From contig NZ_JAQIYM010000014.1 of NCBI RefSeq assembly GCF_028823535.1, positions 124,001 through 188,000 of the forward strand: DNA of 64,000 nucleotides. Reading direction: 5' to 3'. This stretch comes from Pseudomonas serbica (lineage in GTDB: Bacteria > Pseudomonadota > Gammaproteobacteria > Pseudomonadales > Pseudomonadaceae). The position numbers and the translations under genes are program-made. The notes below the pieces were generated by a model. That model was given only the letters and a program-made list of their open reading frames with translations. It did not search any database and was not told the origin of the DNA. Below, piece by piece: positions 17,188 through 24,489 of the stretch (its first letter is position 1; every line of letters starts with the position of its first letter).

Positions 17188-17236
17188 ATATTCGTTAAGG
17201 AATAAGAAGCTATTTATTAAGACCTATATCGAATAT
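17188..17236 (-). promoter_or_regulatory. AT-rich inverted repeat upstream of the hydrolase/SfnR-like pair
   Basis: ATATTCG (17188-17194) and CGAATAT (17230-17236) bracket a TTAAGGAATAAG...TTATTAAG stretch. This AT-rich island sits 56 bases upstream of the start at 17132 in otherwise GC-rich DNA. It is a candidate CysB-type activator site or promoter; no -35/-10 assignment is certain. Confidence 0.35.
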
Positions 17237-17250
17237 GCAACAAGCTAACC

Positions 17251-17321
17251 TGTAGGCGCTGGCTTGCCAGCGAAGGCGTCGTGCCTGACACACCGCTTTC
17301 GCTGGCAAGCCAGCTCCTACA
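17251..17321. repeat. REP pair
   Basis: TGTAGGCGCTGGCTTGCCAGCGAA (from 17251) is mirrored by TTCGCTGGCAAGCCAGCTCCTACA (to 17321), a GTAGGAGCTGGC-type REP pair. It lies in the non-coding stretch between the hydrolase and desaturase genes. Confidence 0.85.
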
Positions 17322-17340
17322 GGGGTGATGTGTTTGACAG

Positions 17341-17379
17341 AAACAAAAAAAGGGCCGCACCCTGCCAAGGAGACGGCCC
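17341..17379 (-). terminator. Rho-independent terminator after an 8-codon ORF
   Basis: On the minus strand GGGCCG (17379-17374) pairs with CGGCCC (17357-17352), followed by seven T (17351-17345). The stem lies about 18 bases after the stop of the tiny ORF at 17398-17424. It ends any transcript entering from the desaturase gene or from a local promoter. Confidence 0.7.
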
Positions 17380-17397
17380 CGGAAAAACTCAAACCTG

Positions 17398-17424
17398 TCA
17401 GCGTGCGATGATCACCGACAACAT
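17398..17424 (-). CDS. 8-codon ORF with strong ribosome site (possible leader peptide)
   Basis: The ORF reads MLSVIIAR and stop. GAGGAG (17431-17436) lies six bases before the ATG, an ideal Shine-Dalgarno arrangement. A terminator begins about 18 bases after the stop. Four of its eight residues are Leu, Val or Ile. The layout is that of an attenuator leader peptide, but the next gene on this strand is more than 260 bases away beyond a REP pair. It may instead be a relic or a standalone micropeptide. Confidence 0.4.
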   Translation of the reverse strand: MLSVIIAR

Positions 17425-17468
17425 GGTGAACTCCTCGTGTAAACGTTTCGCGCTAAATTGGTGTCGGT

Positions 17469-17568
17469 TTAATGAATCTTGAAATCGACGGGCACGCTGA
17501 CCCAACCGTCCCTGGACATCGCCCTGGCGGGCACGAAACTCCGCCGTTCACAGCGCCAGGTCAGACCG
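17469..17568 (-). pseudogene. Probable remnant of a TonB C-terminus
   Basis: On the minus strand the last 30 or so codons before the TAA at 17469 read RRSFVPARAMSRDGWVSVPVDFKIH. This matches the closing pattern of TonB-type energy transducers (R-F-V-P-A-R then WV-VPV-F at the C-terminus). Upstream the frame runs into REP sequence (17626-17718), so the rest of the gene is gone. The assignment rests on a short pattern only. Confidence 0.33.
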
Positions 17569-17625
17569 GGATGATTTTTAGTGAGTCGCCGTTTCAGCCG
17601 GATTAGTAGTGACTGAACTACCGCT

Positions 17626-17718
17626 TTCGCGAGCAGGCTCGCTCCCACAGTGGTTCTTGGTTGTTCACAGATTTTGTGTTCACTGAAAATCAAACTATGG
17701 GAGCGAGCCTGCTCGCGA
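17626..17718. repeat. REP pair, GTGGGAGCGAGC type
   Basis: TTCGCGAGCAGGCTCGCTCCCAC (17626-17648) is mirrored by ATGGGAGCGAGCCTGCTCGCGA (17697-17718). It ends nine bases from the desaturase stop codon, in the usual 3' position of REP pairs. Confidence 0.85.
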
Positions 17719-17726
17719 TGAGGCCC

Positions 17727-18800
17727 TCAGACCCGCGCACCCTCTACGGTTTCACCTTGAACTTCCTCCCCGCGCACAAACCGATTGGCCCGCGCAAACG
17801 TCCCGAAATCATTGAACCGCACGCCCATTTCACGCATCACCTTATGCGCCACCGGCACGGTCATCTGGCGGATGTAGAACGGTTCCTTCACCACAAAGTG
17901 GTGGATGCCGTGGCTGCTTCCGAAGTTGAAGCAGAACGCCTGCAACGGCCACAGCCACCAGGCGTTCAGTACCTGGCACTGCTGCATCACATTGCCCGGC
18001 TCGATGTCGCCGTAGTAGTGCATGTTGGAGCTGATGAAATGCAGGCAGAACGTCCGCAGCACGTTCGGCCCGATGATCACCACTGCGGCGATATCGATCA
18101 CGTTCATCACCGACAGCGTGGTCGCCGACCACTCGATCGGCGTGCCCGTCAGGTAGGCGATGCCGTTCGCGGCGTGGAAGCCGAGAAACACGTACCACGC
18201 GCCCCAGTGCAGCAGCGCCAGCGGTGCGTAGACCTTCAGCGTGCGCTGGATGATGCTGAACTTGTGCGCCCAGGTTTTGGCCCGGAGCATGCGGATGAAC
18301 GCCGACATGATGTTGTCGCCAATCATCAACAACCGCGCGAATCCCCAAGGCTCGCCGTTGGTGATGGCGCGTTCTTCCATGTCGGTCTCGGTGCCGGACA
18401 CCTTGTGGTGATTGAGGTGCAGGTGACGACGAATCCATGGATTGATTGTGCTCGGACGCGCCAGCCAGACCAGGCCCATCATCAGGTTGTGCGGCAGCCG
18501 CTGCTTGCGAAAGTACATGCTGTGAATCAGGTCGTGCTCGAGTTCGTGGGTCAAGGAAGCGAAAAATGCGTTGAGCAGCAAACACACCCACCACGCCATG
18601 TAACCCTCGATGTAGAGCGCCGCCGAACCGATCATGCCAGCCAGGGCGAAGGCCAGAATGCCTGCGCCCAACGCGTCCTGATGATTGAGAACCGGGTAGC
18701 GCTGGCGCAGTTCGACGCCCTTGGCCAGCACCACTTGGCGAATATGTGCAGATCGCTGAGCAGCATTCAGTCGCTGGGGACTTGCAGAAGTACCTTGCAT
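17727..18800 (-). CDS. Membrane fatty acid desaturase
   Basis: The 357-residue membrane protein has the three histidine boxes of di-iron desaturases: HELEH (H85, H89), HLHLNHH (H126-H132) and HGIHH (H297-H301). It has hydrophobic segments at about 45-85 and 185-250. It belongs to the FA_desaturase superfamily but differs strongly from the DesA at 28009 and does not look like the acyl-CoA desaturase DesB, so the substrate is open. An AraC-type regulator is transcribed divergently 100 bases away and is its likely regulator. A REP pair follows the stop directly. Confidence 0.82.
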   Translation of the reverse strand: MQGTSASPQRLNAAQRSAHIRQVVLAKGVELRQRYPVLNHQDALGAGILAFALAGMIGSAALYIEGYMAWWVCLLLNAFFASLTHELEHDLIHSMYFRKQRLPHNLMMGLVWLARPSTINPWIRRHLHLNHHKVSGTETDMEERAITNGEPWGFARLLMIGDNIMSAFIRMLRAKTWAHKFSIIQRTLKVYAPLALLHWGAWYVFLGFHAANGIAYLTGTPIEWSATTLSVMNVIDIAAVVIIGPNVLRTFCLHFISSNMHYYGDIEPGNVMQQCQVLNAWWLWPLQAFCFNFGSSHGIHHFVVKEPFYIRQMTVPVAHKVMREMGVRFNDFGTFARANRFVRGEEVQGETVEGARV

Positions 18801-18900
18801 GCTTCCATCCTCTGGTTATTGATGTTCGCATCCTGCCCGCTTCACATGCCTGGAGCGGTAGCCGAGAACGCCAACCTGTTGACCGGAAGCGCCAACCAGC

Positions 18901-19905
18901 ATGACTGAACCGACCTCCCTCGCCAGCTGGACTCGCGCCCTGCGCAAGCAACTCGACGCACTGGGCCTCGACAGCACTGCCCTGTGCCAGCAAGCCGGGC
19001 TCGACCCGCAACTGATGGACGACCCGAACGCCCGTTATCCGTTGTCCGGTACCACGCGCCTGTGGGAAATCGCGGTGCAGGTCAGCGGCGACCCGGCGAT
19101 CGGCTTGCGGGTCTCGCGCTTCGTCAGCCCCACCACCTTTCATGCGCTCGGTTATGCGCTGGTGGCCAGCGGCAGCTTGCGGGAAGTGTTCGAGCGCATC
19201 GTGCGGTATCACCAGGTGGTCAGTGACGCCCTGGAACTGGAGCTGACCCGCACCGATGACCGCTACTGTTTCCACCTGAGAATTCCGCCAGGCAACCCGG
19301 CCCCAGCCTTCGAAGCCATCGACGCCTTCGTGGCGATTTATGTGCGCACCTGCCGCAACCGCCTGGGCCGCGACTATGCCCCGCTGGCGGTGTACTTGCG
19401 GCGCCCGGAGCCGGCGGACCCGCATCAATGGCACAAGGTCTTTCGCTCTCCGGTGTATTTCGCCACCGGGGAGGACCGGTTGGAATTCGCGCTGTCGGAC
19501 TTTGACAGTCACCTGGACGACGCCAATCCGGAACTGGCCGAACACAACGAAGCCGTGCTCAACCGCACACTGGCGCAACTCAAGCCGCTGACTTGGGAGC
19601 GCAAGGTCCGCGACGCCATAGAAGAGCAATTGCCGGAAGGCGAACCCAGTGCCGAACACATCGCCAAGGCCCTGCACCTGAGCCTGCGCAGCCTGCAACG
19701 GCATTTGGCGGATGAGGGTTGTCGGTTCGATACGCTGCTCAACGAAAGCCGCGAAAACCTGGCGTTGCTGCACCTGCGCGATCCGCAATGCTCGTTGAGC
19801 GAGATCAGCTACTTGCTGGGGTTTGCCGACACCAGCAGTTTCAGCCGCGCGTTCAAGCGCTGGACGGGGATGACGCCGGGGCAGTTTCGGGATGGGTTGC
19901 GCTGA
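18901..19905 (+). CDS. AraC-family transcriptional regulator with Arabinose_bd-type N-terminus
   Basis: The 334-residue protein has an N-terminal ligand domain of the type found in OruR/ArgR-like regulators (WEIAVQVSGDPAIGLRVSRFVSPTTFHALGYALVAS). Its C-terminal AraC domain has two helix-turn-helix motifs (SAEHIAKALHLSLRSLQRHL and CSLSEISYLLGFADTSSFSRAFKRWTGMTPGQFR). The gene diverges from the desaturase gene with 100 bases between, which suggests it controls that gene, perhaps in response to a fatty acid or lipid. This is a context-based inference. Confidence 0.85.
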   Translation: MTEPTSLASWTRALRKQLDALGLDSTALCQQAGLDPQLMDDPNARYPLSGTTRLWEIAVQVSGDPAIGLRVSRFVSPTTFHALGYALVASGSLREVFERIVRYHQVVSDALELELTRTDDRYCFHLRIPPGNPAPAFEAIDAFVAIYVRTCRNRLGRDYAPLAVYLRRPEPADPHQWHKVFRSPVYFATGEDRLEFALSDFDSHLDDANPELAEHNEAVLNRTLAQLKPLTWERKVRDAIEEQLPEGEPSAEHIAKALHLSLRSLQRHLADEGCRFDTLLNESRENLALLHLRDPQCSLSEISYLLGFADTSSFSRAFKRWTGMTPGQFRDGLR

Positions 19906-19920
19906 CAGATCCGAAGGATC

Positions 19921-20286
19921 TCAGCGCCCCTGCCCCCGCCGCAACAACTTGCGCACCCGCGCCACCAGCTCACTCACGGCAAACGGCTTGAGCAGGTAAT
20001 CATCCTCGTGCAACTCCAAGCCGCGCAGGCGATCCTCGATACCATCCCGGGTGGTGAGCAGGAGCACTGGGGTCTCACCGAGCTTGCGGATCTGTTGCAG
20101 CAGCTGCCAACCATTAAGCCCCGGCAGCATGACGTCGAGGATGATCAGCTCATATTCGCCCGTCTCGATAAAGCGCCGACCGTCCATACCGTTGAACGCC
20201 ACATCGACCGCATAGCTCGCTTCGCTCAGGCCATCGGCCAAATGCCGGGCAAGTCCGGGTTCGTCTTCCACTAGCAATACACGCAT
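19921..20286 (-). CDS. Receiver-only (OmpR-type) response regulator lacking output domain
   Basis: The 121-residue protein is a complete CheY-like receiver: acidic pocket E7-D8, phosphorylation site D51 in LIILDVMLPG, Thr in LLLTTRD, and the conserved Lys in YLLKPFAV. Its sequence is of the CopR/IrlR OmpR type, yet it ends at VRKLLRRGQGR, just where the linker to a winged-helix domain begins. Only 15 bases separate the stop from the AraC gene, so no output domain remains. No histidine kinase adjoins it. It is either a genuine single-domain regulator or a truncated gene. Confidence 0.75.
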   Translation of the reverse strand: MRVLLVEDEPGLARHLADGLSEASYAVDVAFNGMDGRRFIETGEYELIILDVMLPGLNGWQLLQQIRKLGETPVLLLTTRDGIEDRLRGLELHEDDYLLKPFAVSELVARVRKLLRRGQGR

Positions 20287-20343
20287 GGCACACCTCGATT
20301 GTCGTTCCGACAGGCTAGGCGCGTTTGCGGCTAAAGCCCACCC

Positions 20344-21030
20344 TTAAACGGCAATCAACGCCCGCAACCGTTGCACATCGAGGATTTCGATCTCGCCATA
20401 TCCCAGCTTCAACATCCCTTGCCCCTGCAAATCCTTGAGGATCTGGTTGGTGGTCTGCCGGGACAGCGACAACATCGAAGCAAGCTGCTCTTGCGGCAGT
20501 TGCAGGACGCGGCGGGGTTCGTCGATTTCGCCGTAACCTTCGGCGATCATCAGCAAGCGATGGGCCAGGCGCATCGGCGCCGGCATCAGGCTCAGCTGTT
20601 CGAGATTGATGAAGGTCAGGCGCAGTTTCTGACTCATCAGCAGCGCCAGTTGCCGCCAATGCACCGGCTGCTCATCGAGCAACGCGAGCAGGGCGATTTG
20701 CGGGATGTGCAGCAACGTGCACGGGCCCAGGCCAAAGGCGTCGTGGGTACGCGCCTGACCATCGAACAGGCAGATTTCGCCAAACCAGTGCGGCGCCTCC
20801 ACCAGGCTCAACAACGCCTCTTTGCCCTGTTCGTTCACCGCACCGATACGCACCGCGCCTTCGAGCACCGCGTACAAGCCACAGGGCGGATCGCCACGCT
20901 GGAACAAGCGCTGGCCGGCTGATAAGCGCCGCACCCTGGCAACGGCCAGCAGACTATCCTGTAGAGAAACAGGTAAATGGCTGAACCACTGACCGCGTAA
21001 CAGGCGTGGTCGCCAGACCTGCATATCCAT
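20344..21030 (-). CDS. Crp/Fnr-family transcriptional regulator
   Basis: The 228-residue protein has a cyclic-nucleotide-binding-like barrel (RLFQRGDPPCGLYAVLEGAVRIGAV, HWFGEICLFDGQARTHDA), a long dimer helix, and a C-terminal helix-turn-helix (LQLPQEQLASMLSLSRQTTNQILKDLQGQGML). No cysteine cluster for an Fe-S centre is present, so it is not an oxygen-sensing FNR/ANR. The ATG at 21030 has AGGAG five to six bases upstream. The Mpo1-like gene is divergent 84 bases away and may be a target. The ligand is unknown. Confidence 0.83.
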   Translation of the reverse strand: MDMQVWRPRLLRGQWFSHLPVSLQDSLLAVARVRRLSAGQRLFQRGDPPCGLYAVLEGAVRIGAVNEQGKEALLSLVEAPHWFGEICLFDGQARTHDAFGLGPCTLLHIPQIALLALLDEQPVHWRQLALLMSQKLRLTFINLEQLSLMPAPMRLAHRLLMIAEGYGEIDEPRRVLQLPQEQLASMLSLSRQTTNQILKDLQGQGMLKLGYGEIEILDVQRLRALIAV

Positions 21031-21114
21031 GAAAACTCCTAGAGATTGTCGCCTGGCTGACAGAGCCATGAATGGCCCCGGGGCATGATCGCTCACCCTA
21101 CAGGAGGAATAACA

Positions 21115-21636
21115 ATGAAAAAAAGCCTCGTTGACCATCTCAGTCAATACGCCGCCTACCACCGTGATCCGCGCAACATCGCTACCCACTTCATCGGCAT
21201 TCCGCTGATCGTGGTGGCGGTGGCGGTGTTGCTGTCTCGTCCGCAATGGGCGGGGGGCTGGCTTTCACCCGCGGTACTGGTCGCGCTGGCATCGGCGTGG
21301 TTCTACCTGCGCCTGGAGTTGCGCCTTGGGCTGTTGATGACGGTGTTGCTGGGGCTGTGCATTTGGGCAGGCCAGGTTTTGGCACAGCAAAGCACGCTGG
21401 TCTGGTTGAGCAGCGGCGTGGCGATGTTCGTGATTGGCTGGGCGATCCAGTTTGTTGGTCACCACTACGAAGGACGCAAACCGGCGTTCGTCGATGATGT
21501 GACGGGGTTGATTGTCGGGCCGTTGTTTGTGGTGGTAGAGCTGGCGTTTTTGCTGGGGTTGCGACGGGTGCTGAAAGAGCAGATCGAGGCGCGGGCGGGC
21601 GGGGTGCGGGTCAATCCAAACAAAGCGGCGGCCTGA
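21115..21636 (+). CDS. Mpo1-like (DUF962) membrane protein, putative 2-hydroxy fatty acid dioxygenase
   Basis: The 173-residue protein has about four transmembrane segments and the family histidines in HLSQYAAYHRDPRNIATHFIGIP and GWAIQFVGHHYEGRKPA, plus TGLIVGPLFVVVELAFLLG. DUF962 proteins are related to yeast Mpo1, an Fe(II) dioxygenase that alpha-oxidises 2-hydroxy fatty acids; this function is known for yeast and only inferred here. The ATG at 21115 has an excellent AGGAGG site. It diverges from the Crp/Fnr gene. Confidence 0.8.
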   Translation: MKKSLVDHLSQYAAYHRDPRNIATHFIGIPLIVVAVAVLLSRPQWAGGWLSPAVLVALASAWFYLRLELRLGLLMTVLLGLCIWAGQVLAQQSTLVWLSSGVAMFVIGWAIQFVGHHYEGRKPAFVDDVTGLIVGPLFVVVELAFLLGLRRVLKEQIEARAGGVRVNPNKAAA

Positions 21637-21642
21637 ACGGAT

Positions 21643-21724
21643 CGGTAGGAGCTGGCTTGCCGGCGAAAGCGGTGTGTATGACACACCGCGTCATCGTTGA
21701 TCGCTGGCAAGCCAGCTCCTACCG
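21643..21724. repeat. REP pair
   Basis: CGGTAGGAGCTGGCTTGCC (from 21643) is mirrored by GGCAAGCCAGCTCCTACCG (to 21724). It lies between the convergent Mpo1-like and cysA genes, touching the cysA stop codon. Confidence 0.85.
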
Positions 21725-21725
21725 G

Positions 21726-22715
21726 TTAGATGTTGGCGACCTTCTGCCAGACCTTCGGCTTGAAGAACAGTGTCTCGCCCTTGGCCAGTCCGATCAGGCT
21801 GTCGTGATCCTTGACCACTTCGGCTTCGATCAGATCATTCTGGCCTTCGACCTTCAGCGTCACCCGCGTCGTGGCGCCCAATGGACGGATATCGCGCACT
21901 TGCGCCGCATGGTGATCTTCCAGCTCATGCCGCGACAGCGACACCTCGTGCGGGCGGAACAGCACGTGATTGTCCTCGCCCAGGTGCAGGCGGTTCGAAT
22001 CGCCGAGGAAGTGATAAACGAAATCGCTGGCCGGGTTTTCGTAGACGTCACCCGGTGCGCCGATCTGCTCAATCACGCCCTTGTTCATCACTACGATGCG
22101 GTCGGCAACTTCCATCGCCTCTTCCTGGTCGTGGGTCACGAATACCGACGTCAGGTTGATGTCTTCATGCAGGCGCGCCAGCCAGCGACGCAGCTCCTTG
22201 CGGACCTTGGCGTCGAGGGCGCCAAAGGGCTCATCGAGCAGCAGCACTTTAGGCTCCACCGCCAAGGCACGGGCCAGGGCGATGCGCTGGCGCTGACCAC
22301 CGGAAAGCTGTTCCGGATAGCGATCCGCTAACCAATCCAGCTGCACCATGTTCAGCAACTCGTGCACCTTGGTGGCGATCTGGCTTTCGCTCGGGCGCTG
22401 TTTTTTCGGCTTCATGCGTAGGCCGAACGCAACGTTGTCGAACACCGTCATGTGGCGGAACAAGGCGTAGTGCTGGAACACGAAACCGACGTTGCGATCA
22501 CGCACGTCGTGGCCGGAAACGTCTTCACCGTGGAACACGATATTGCCCTGGTCCGGGGTTTCCAGGCCAGCGATGATCCGCAGCAACGTGGTCTTGCCGC
22601 AGCCCGACGGGCCGAGCAACGCGACCAGTTCGCCGCTCTGGATGTCCAGGCTGATGTTGTCCAGCGCCTTGAACGCATTGAAATTCTTGCTGACTTTACG
22701 CACTTCGATCGACAT
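21726..22715 (-). CDS. cysA: Sulfate/thiosulfate ABC transporter ATP-binding protein CysA
   Basis: The 329-residue ATPase has Walker A GPSGCGKTT near 36-44, signature LSGGQRQR near 137, Walker B VLLLDEPFGALDAKVRKELR, and H-loop VFVTHDQEEAMEVAD. The C-terminal third (LFRPHEVSLSRHE and on) is the TOBE-like regulatory domain of CysA. It energises sulfate and thiosulfate uptake by CysTW with Sbp. It begins three bases after cysW and is last in the oscA-sbp-cysT-cysW-cysA order, the same as PAO1 PA0280-PA0284. Confidence 0.95.
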   Translation of the reverse strand: MSIEVRKVSKNFNAFKALDNISLDIQSGELVALLGPSGCGKTTLLRIIAGLETPDQGNIVFHGEDVSGHDVRDRNVGFVFQHYALFRHMTVFDNVAFGLRMKPKKQRPSESQIATKVHELLNMVQLDWLADRYPEQLSGGQRQRIALARALAVEPKVLLLDEPFGALDAKVRKELRRWLARLHEDINLTSVFVTHDQEEAMEVADRIVVMNKGVIEQIGAPGDVYENPASDFVYHFLGDSNRLHLGEDNHVLFRPHEVSLSRHELEDHHAAQVRDIRPLGATTRVTLKVEGQNDLIEAEVVKDHDSLIGLAKGETLFFKPKVWQKVANI

Positions 22716-22718
22716 GAA

Positions 22719-23588
22719 TTATTCCTCCGCGGCGCTGGCGCGCAGGCGGTTGATACGGTTTTCGCTCCACTGCTTGAGCAGCAGGATGAAGAGCGCCAGG
22801 ATCAGCAACAGGCTCGCCACGGCGAACGCGGCCACGTGGTTGTATTCGTTGTAGAGGATCTCGACGTGCAGCGGCAAGGTGTTGGTCACCCCGCGAATGT
22901 GCCCGGAAACCACCGACACCGCACCGAATTCACCCATGGCCCGCGCGGTGCAGAGCACCACGCCGTAGATCAGGCCCCATTTGATGTTGGGTACGGTGAC
23001 GTGCCAGAACATCTGCCAGCCATTGGCCCCGAGCAGGCGCGCGGCCTCCTCTTCCTGGGTGCCCTGCTCCTGCATCAGCGGGATCAGTTCACGGGCCACG
23101 AACGGTACGGTGACGAAAATCGTCGCCAGCACGATGCCTGGCAAGGCGAAGACGATCTGGATGTCGTGGTCCGAAAGCCACGGGCCGAACAGCCCCTGGG
23201 CGCCGAACATCAACACATAGACCAGGCCGGCGATGACCGGCGATACCGAGAACGGCAGGTCGATCAGGGTCACCAGCATGCTTTTGCCGCGGAACGTGTA
23301 CTTGCTCACGCACCAGGCGGCACTGACGCCGAACACCAGGTTCAACGGCACGGAGATCAGTACGGCGATGACCGTGAGCTTCAGTGCCGACAGCGCGTCC
23401 GGCTCGAAGATCGCGCTGAAAAACGCCCCGAGGCCGAGCTTCAGCCCTTGAGACACCACGATGAACAGCGGCAACAACAGGAACAGCGCAAAAATCAGCC
23501 AGCCAAGGCCGATCAGGATTCGCCGCGAAGTCGCACTGCCACGACGGGCAGCGTTCGAGGAAGCGGCAGCAATAGACGATTGGGACAT
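22719..23588 (-). CDS. cysW: Sulfate ABC transporter permease CysW
   Basis: The 289-residue inner-membrane permease has about six transmembrane helices and the ATPase-docking loop EEEAARLLGANGWQMFWHVTVPNIKWGL near residues 180-205. SVVSGHIRGVTNTLPLHVEILYNEY is characteristic of CysW. It forms the channel with CysT. It lies 13 bases after cysT and three before cysA in one operon. Confidence 0.95.
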   Translation of the reverse strand: MSQSSIAAASSNAARRGSATSRRILIGLGWLIFALFLLLPLFIVVSQGLKLGLGAFFSAIFEPDALSALKLTVIAVLISVPLNLVFGVSAAWCVSKYTFRGKSMLVTLIDLPFSVSPVIAGLVYVLMFGAQGLFGPWLSDHDIQIVFALPGIVLATIFVTVPFVARELIPLMQEQGTQEEEAARLLGANGWQMFWHVTVPNIKWGLIYGVVLCTARAMGEFGAVSVVSGHIRGVTNTLPLHVEILYNEYNHVAAFAVASLLLILALFILLLKQWSENRINRLRASAAEE

Positions 23589-23601
23589 TGTTCGCGCCTC
23601 C

Positions 23602-24420
23602 TTATGGGGTTTCGATGCGCCGCTGCAGCAAGTTGATCAGCAGCAACAGAATGAAGGAAACCACCAGCATCAGCACACCAATGGAGGTAGCGCCGGTGTA
23701 ATCGTACTGGTCGAGCTTGACCATGATCAGCAGCGGCAGGATCTCGGTTTTCATCGGCATGTTGCCGGCGATGAAAATCACCGAACCGTACTCGCCGACT
23801 CCACGGGCAAAGGCCAGGGCGAAACCGGTCAACCAGGCAGGCAACAGGGCCGGCACCAGGATGTGACGGAACACCTGCAAAGGTTTTGCGCCCAGGCACG
23901 CCGCTGCTTCTTCCACTTCACGGGGAATATCGGCCAGCACCGGTTGTACAGTACGTACTACGAATGGAAGTGTCACAAAAGTAAGGGCAAGGGTGATGCC
24001 CAGGGGGGTGTAGGCGATCTTGAATCCCAGATCCGCTGCAAACTGACCCACCAGGCCGGTGGGGGTGTATAACGCGGTCAGCGCAATGCCGGCCACGGCA
24101 GTGGGCAATGCGAAGGGCAAGTCGATCATGGCATCGATGATCTTGCGTCCAGGGAAGGTATAGCGCACCAGCACCCAGGCGAGCAGCGTGCCGATAATGC
24201 CGTTGATGATGGCGGCGTACAGGGCGGTGCCGAAGCTCAGCTTCAATGCCGCCAGCACCCGTGGCGCCGAGATGATTGCCCAGAACTGATCCCAGGTGAG
24301 TTGAGCGGCATGCACGAACATCGCCGCCAGTGGTATGAGCACAATCAGGCTGAGGTACACCAAGGTGTAGCCCAGCGTCAGCCCGAAGCCGGGTATGACG
24401 GGGGAGATACGACGCGACAT
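23602..24420 (-). CDS. cysT: Sulfate ABC transporter permease CysT (CysU)
   Basis: The 272-residue permease has six predicted membrane segments, the docking loop EVEEAAACLGAKPLQVFRHILVPALLPAW near residues 170-195, and FARGVGEYGSVIFIAGNMPMKTEILPLLI, typical of CysT. The ATG at 24420 is chosen because AAGGAC lies six to seven bases upstream; an in-frame GTG at 24444 would add eight residues. It forms the sulfate channel with CysW. Confidence 0.94.
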   Translation of the reverse strand: MSRRISPVIPGFGLTLGYTLVYLSLIVLIPLAAMFVHAAQLTWDQFWAIISAPRVLAALKLSFGTALYAAIINGIIGTLLAWVLVRYTFPGRKIIDAMIDLPFALPTAVAGIALTALYTPTGLVGQFAADLGFKIAYTPLGITLALTFVTLPFVVRTVQPVLADIPREVEEAAACLGAKPLQVFRHILVPALLPAWLTGFALAFARGVGEYGSVIFIAGNMPMKTEILPLLIMVKLDQYDYTGATSIGVLMLVVSFILLLLINLLQRRIETP

Positions 24421-24489
24421 AAAAGTCCTTGGTTGAGAATGCACTAAGCCTCGAATCGCGATTCGAGGCTCCTTGATGGCGATTTAAGA

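Noticed and set aside
17842..19788. A 648-codon minus-strand frame spanning the AraC gene and part of the desaturase
   Set aside because: It crosses the divergent promoter and overlaps two well-supported genes in other frames; composition is shadow-like.
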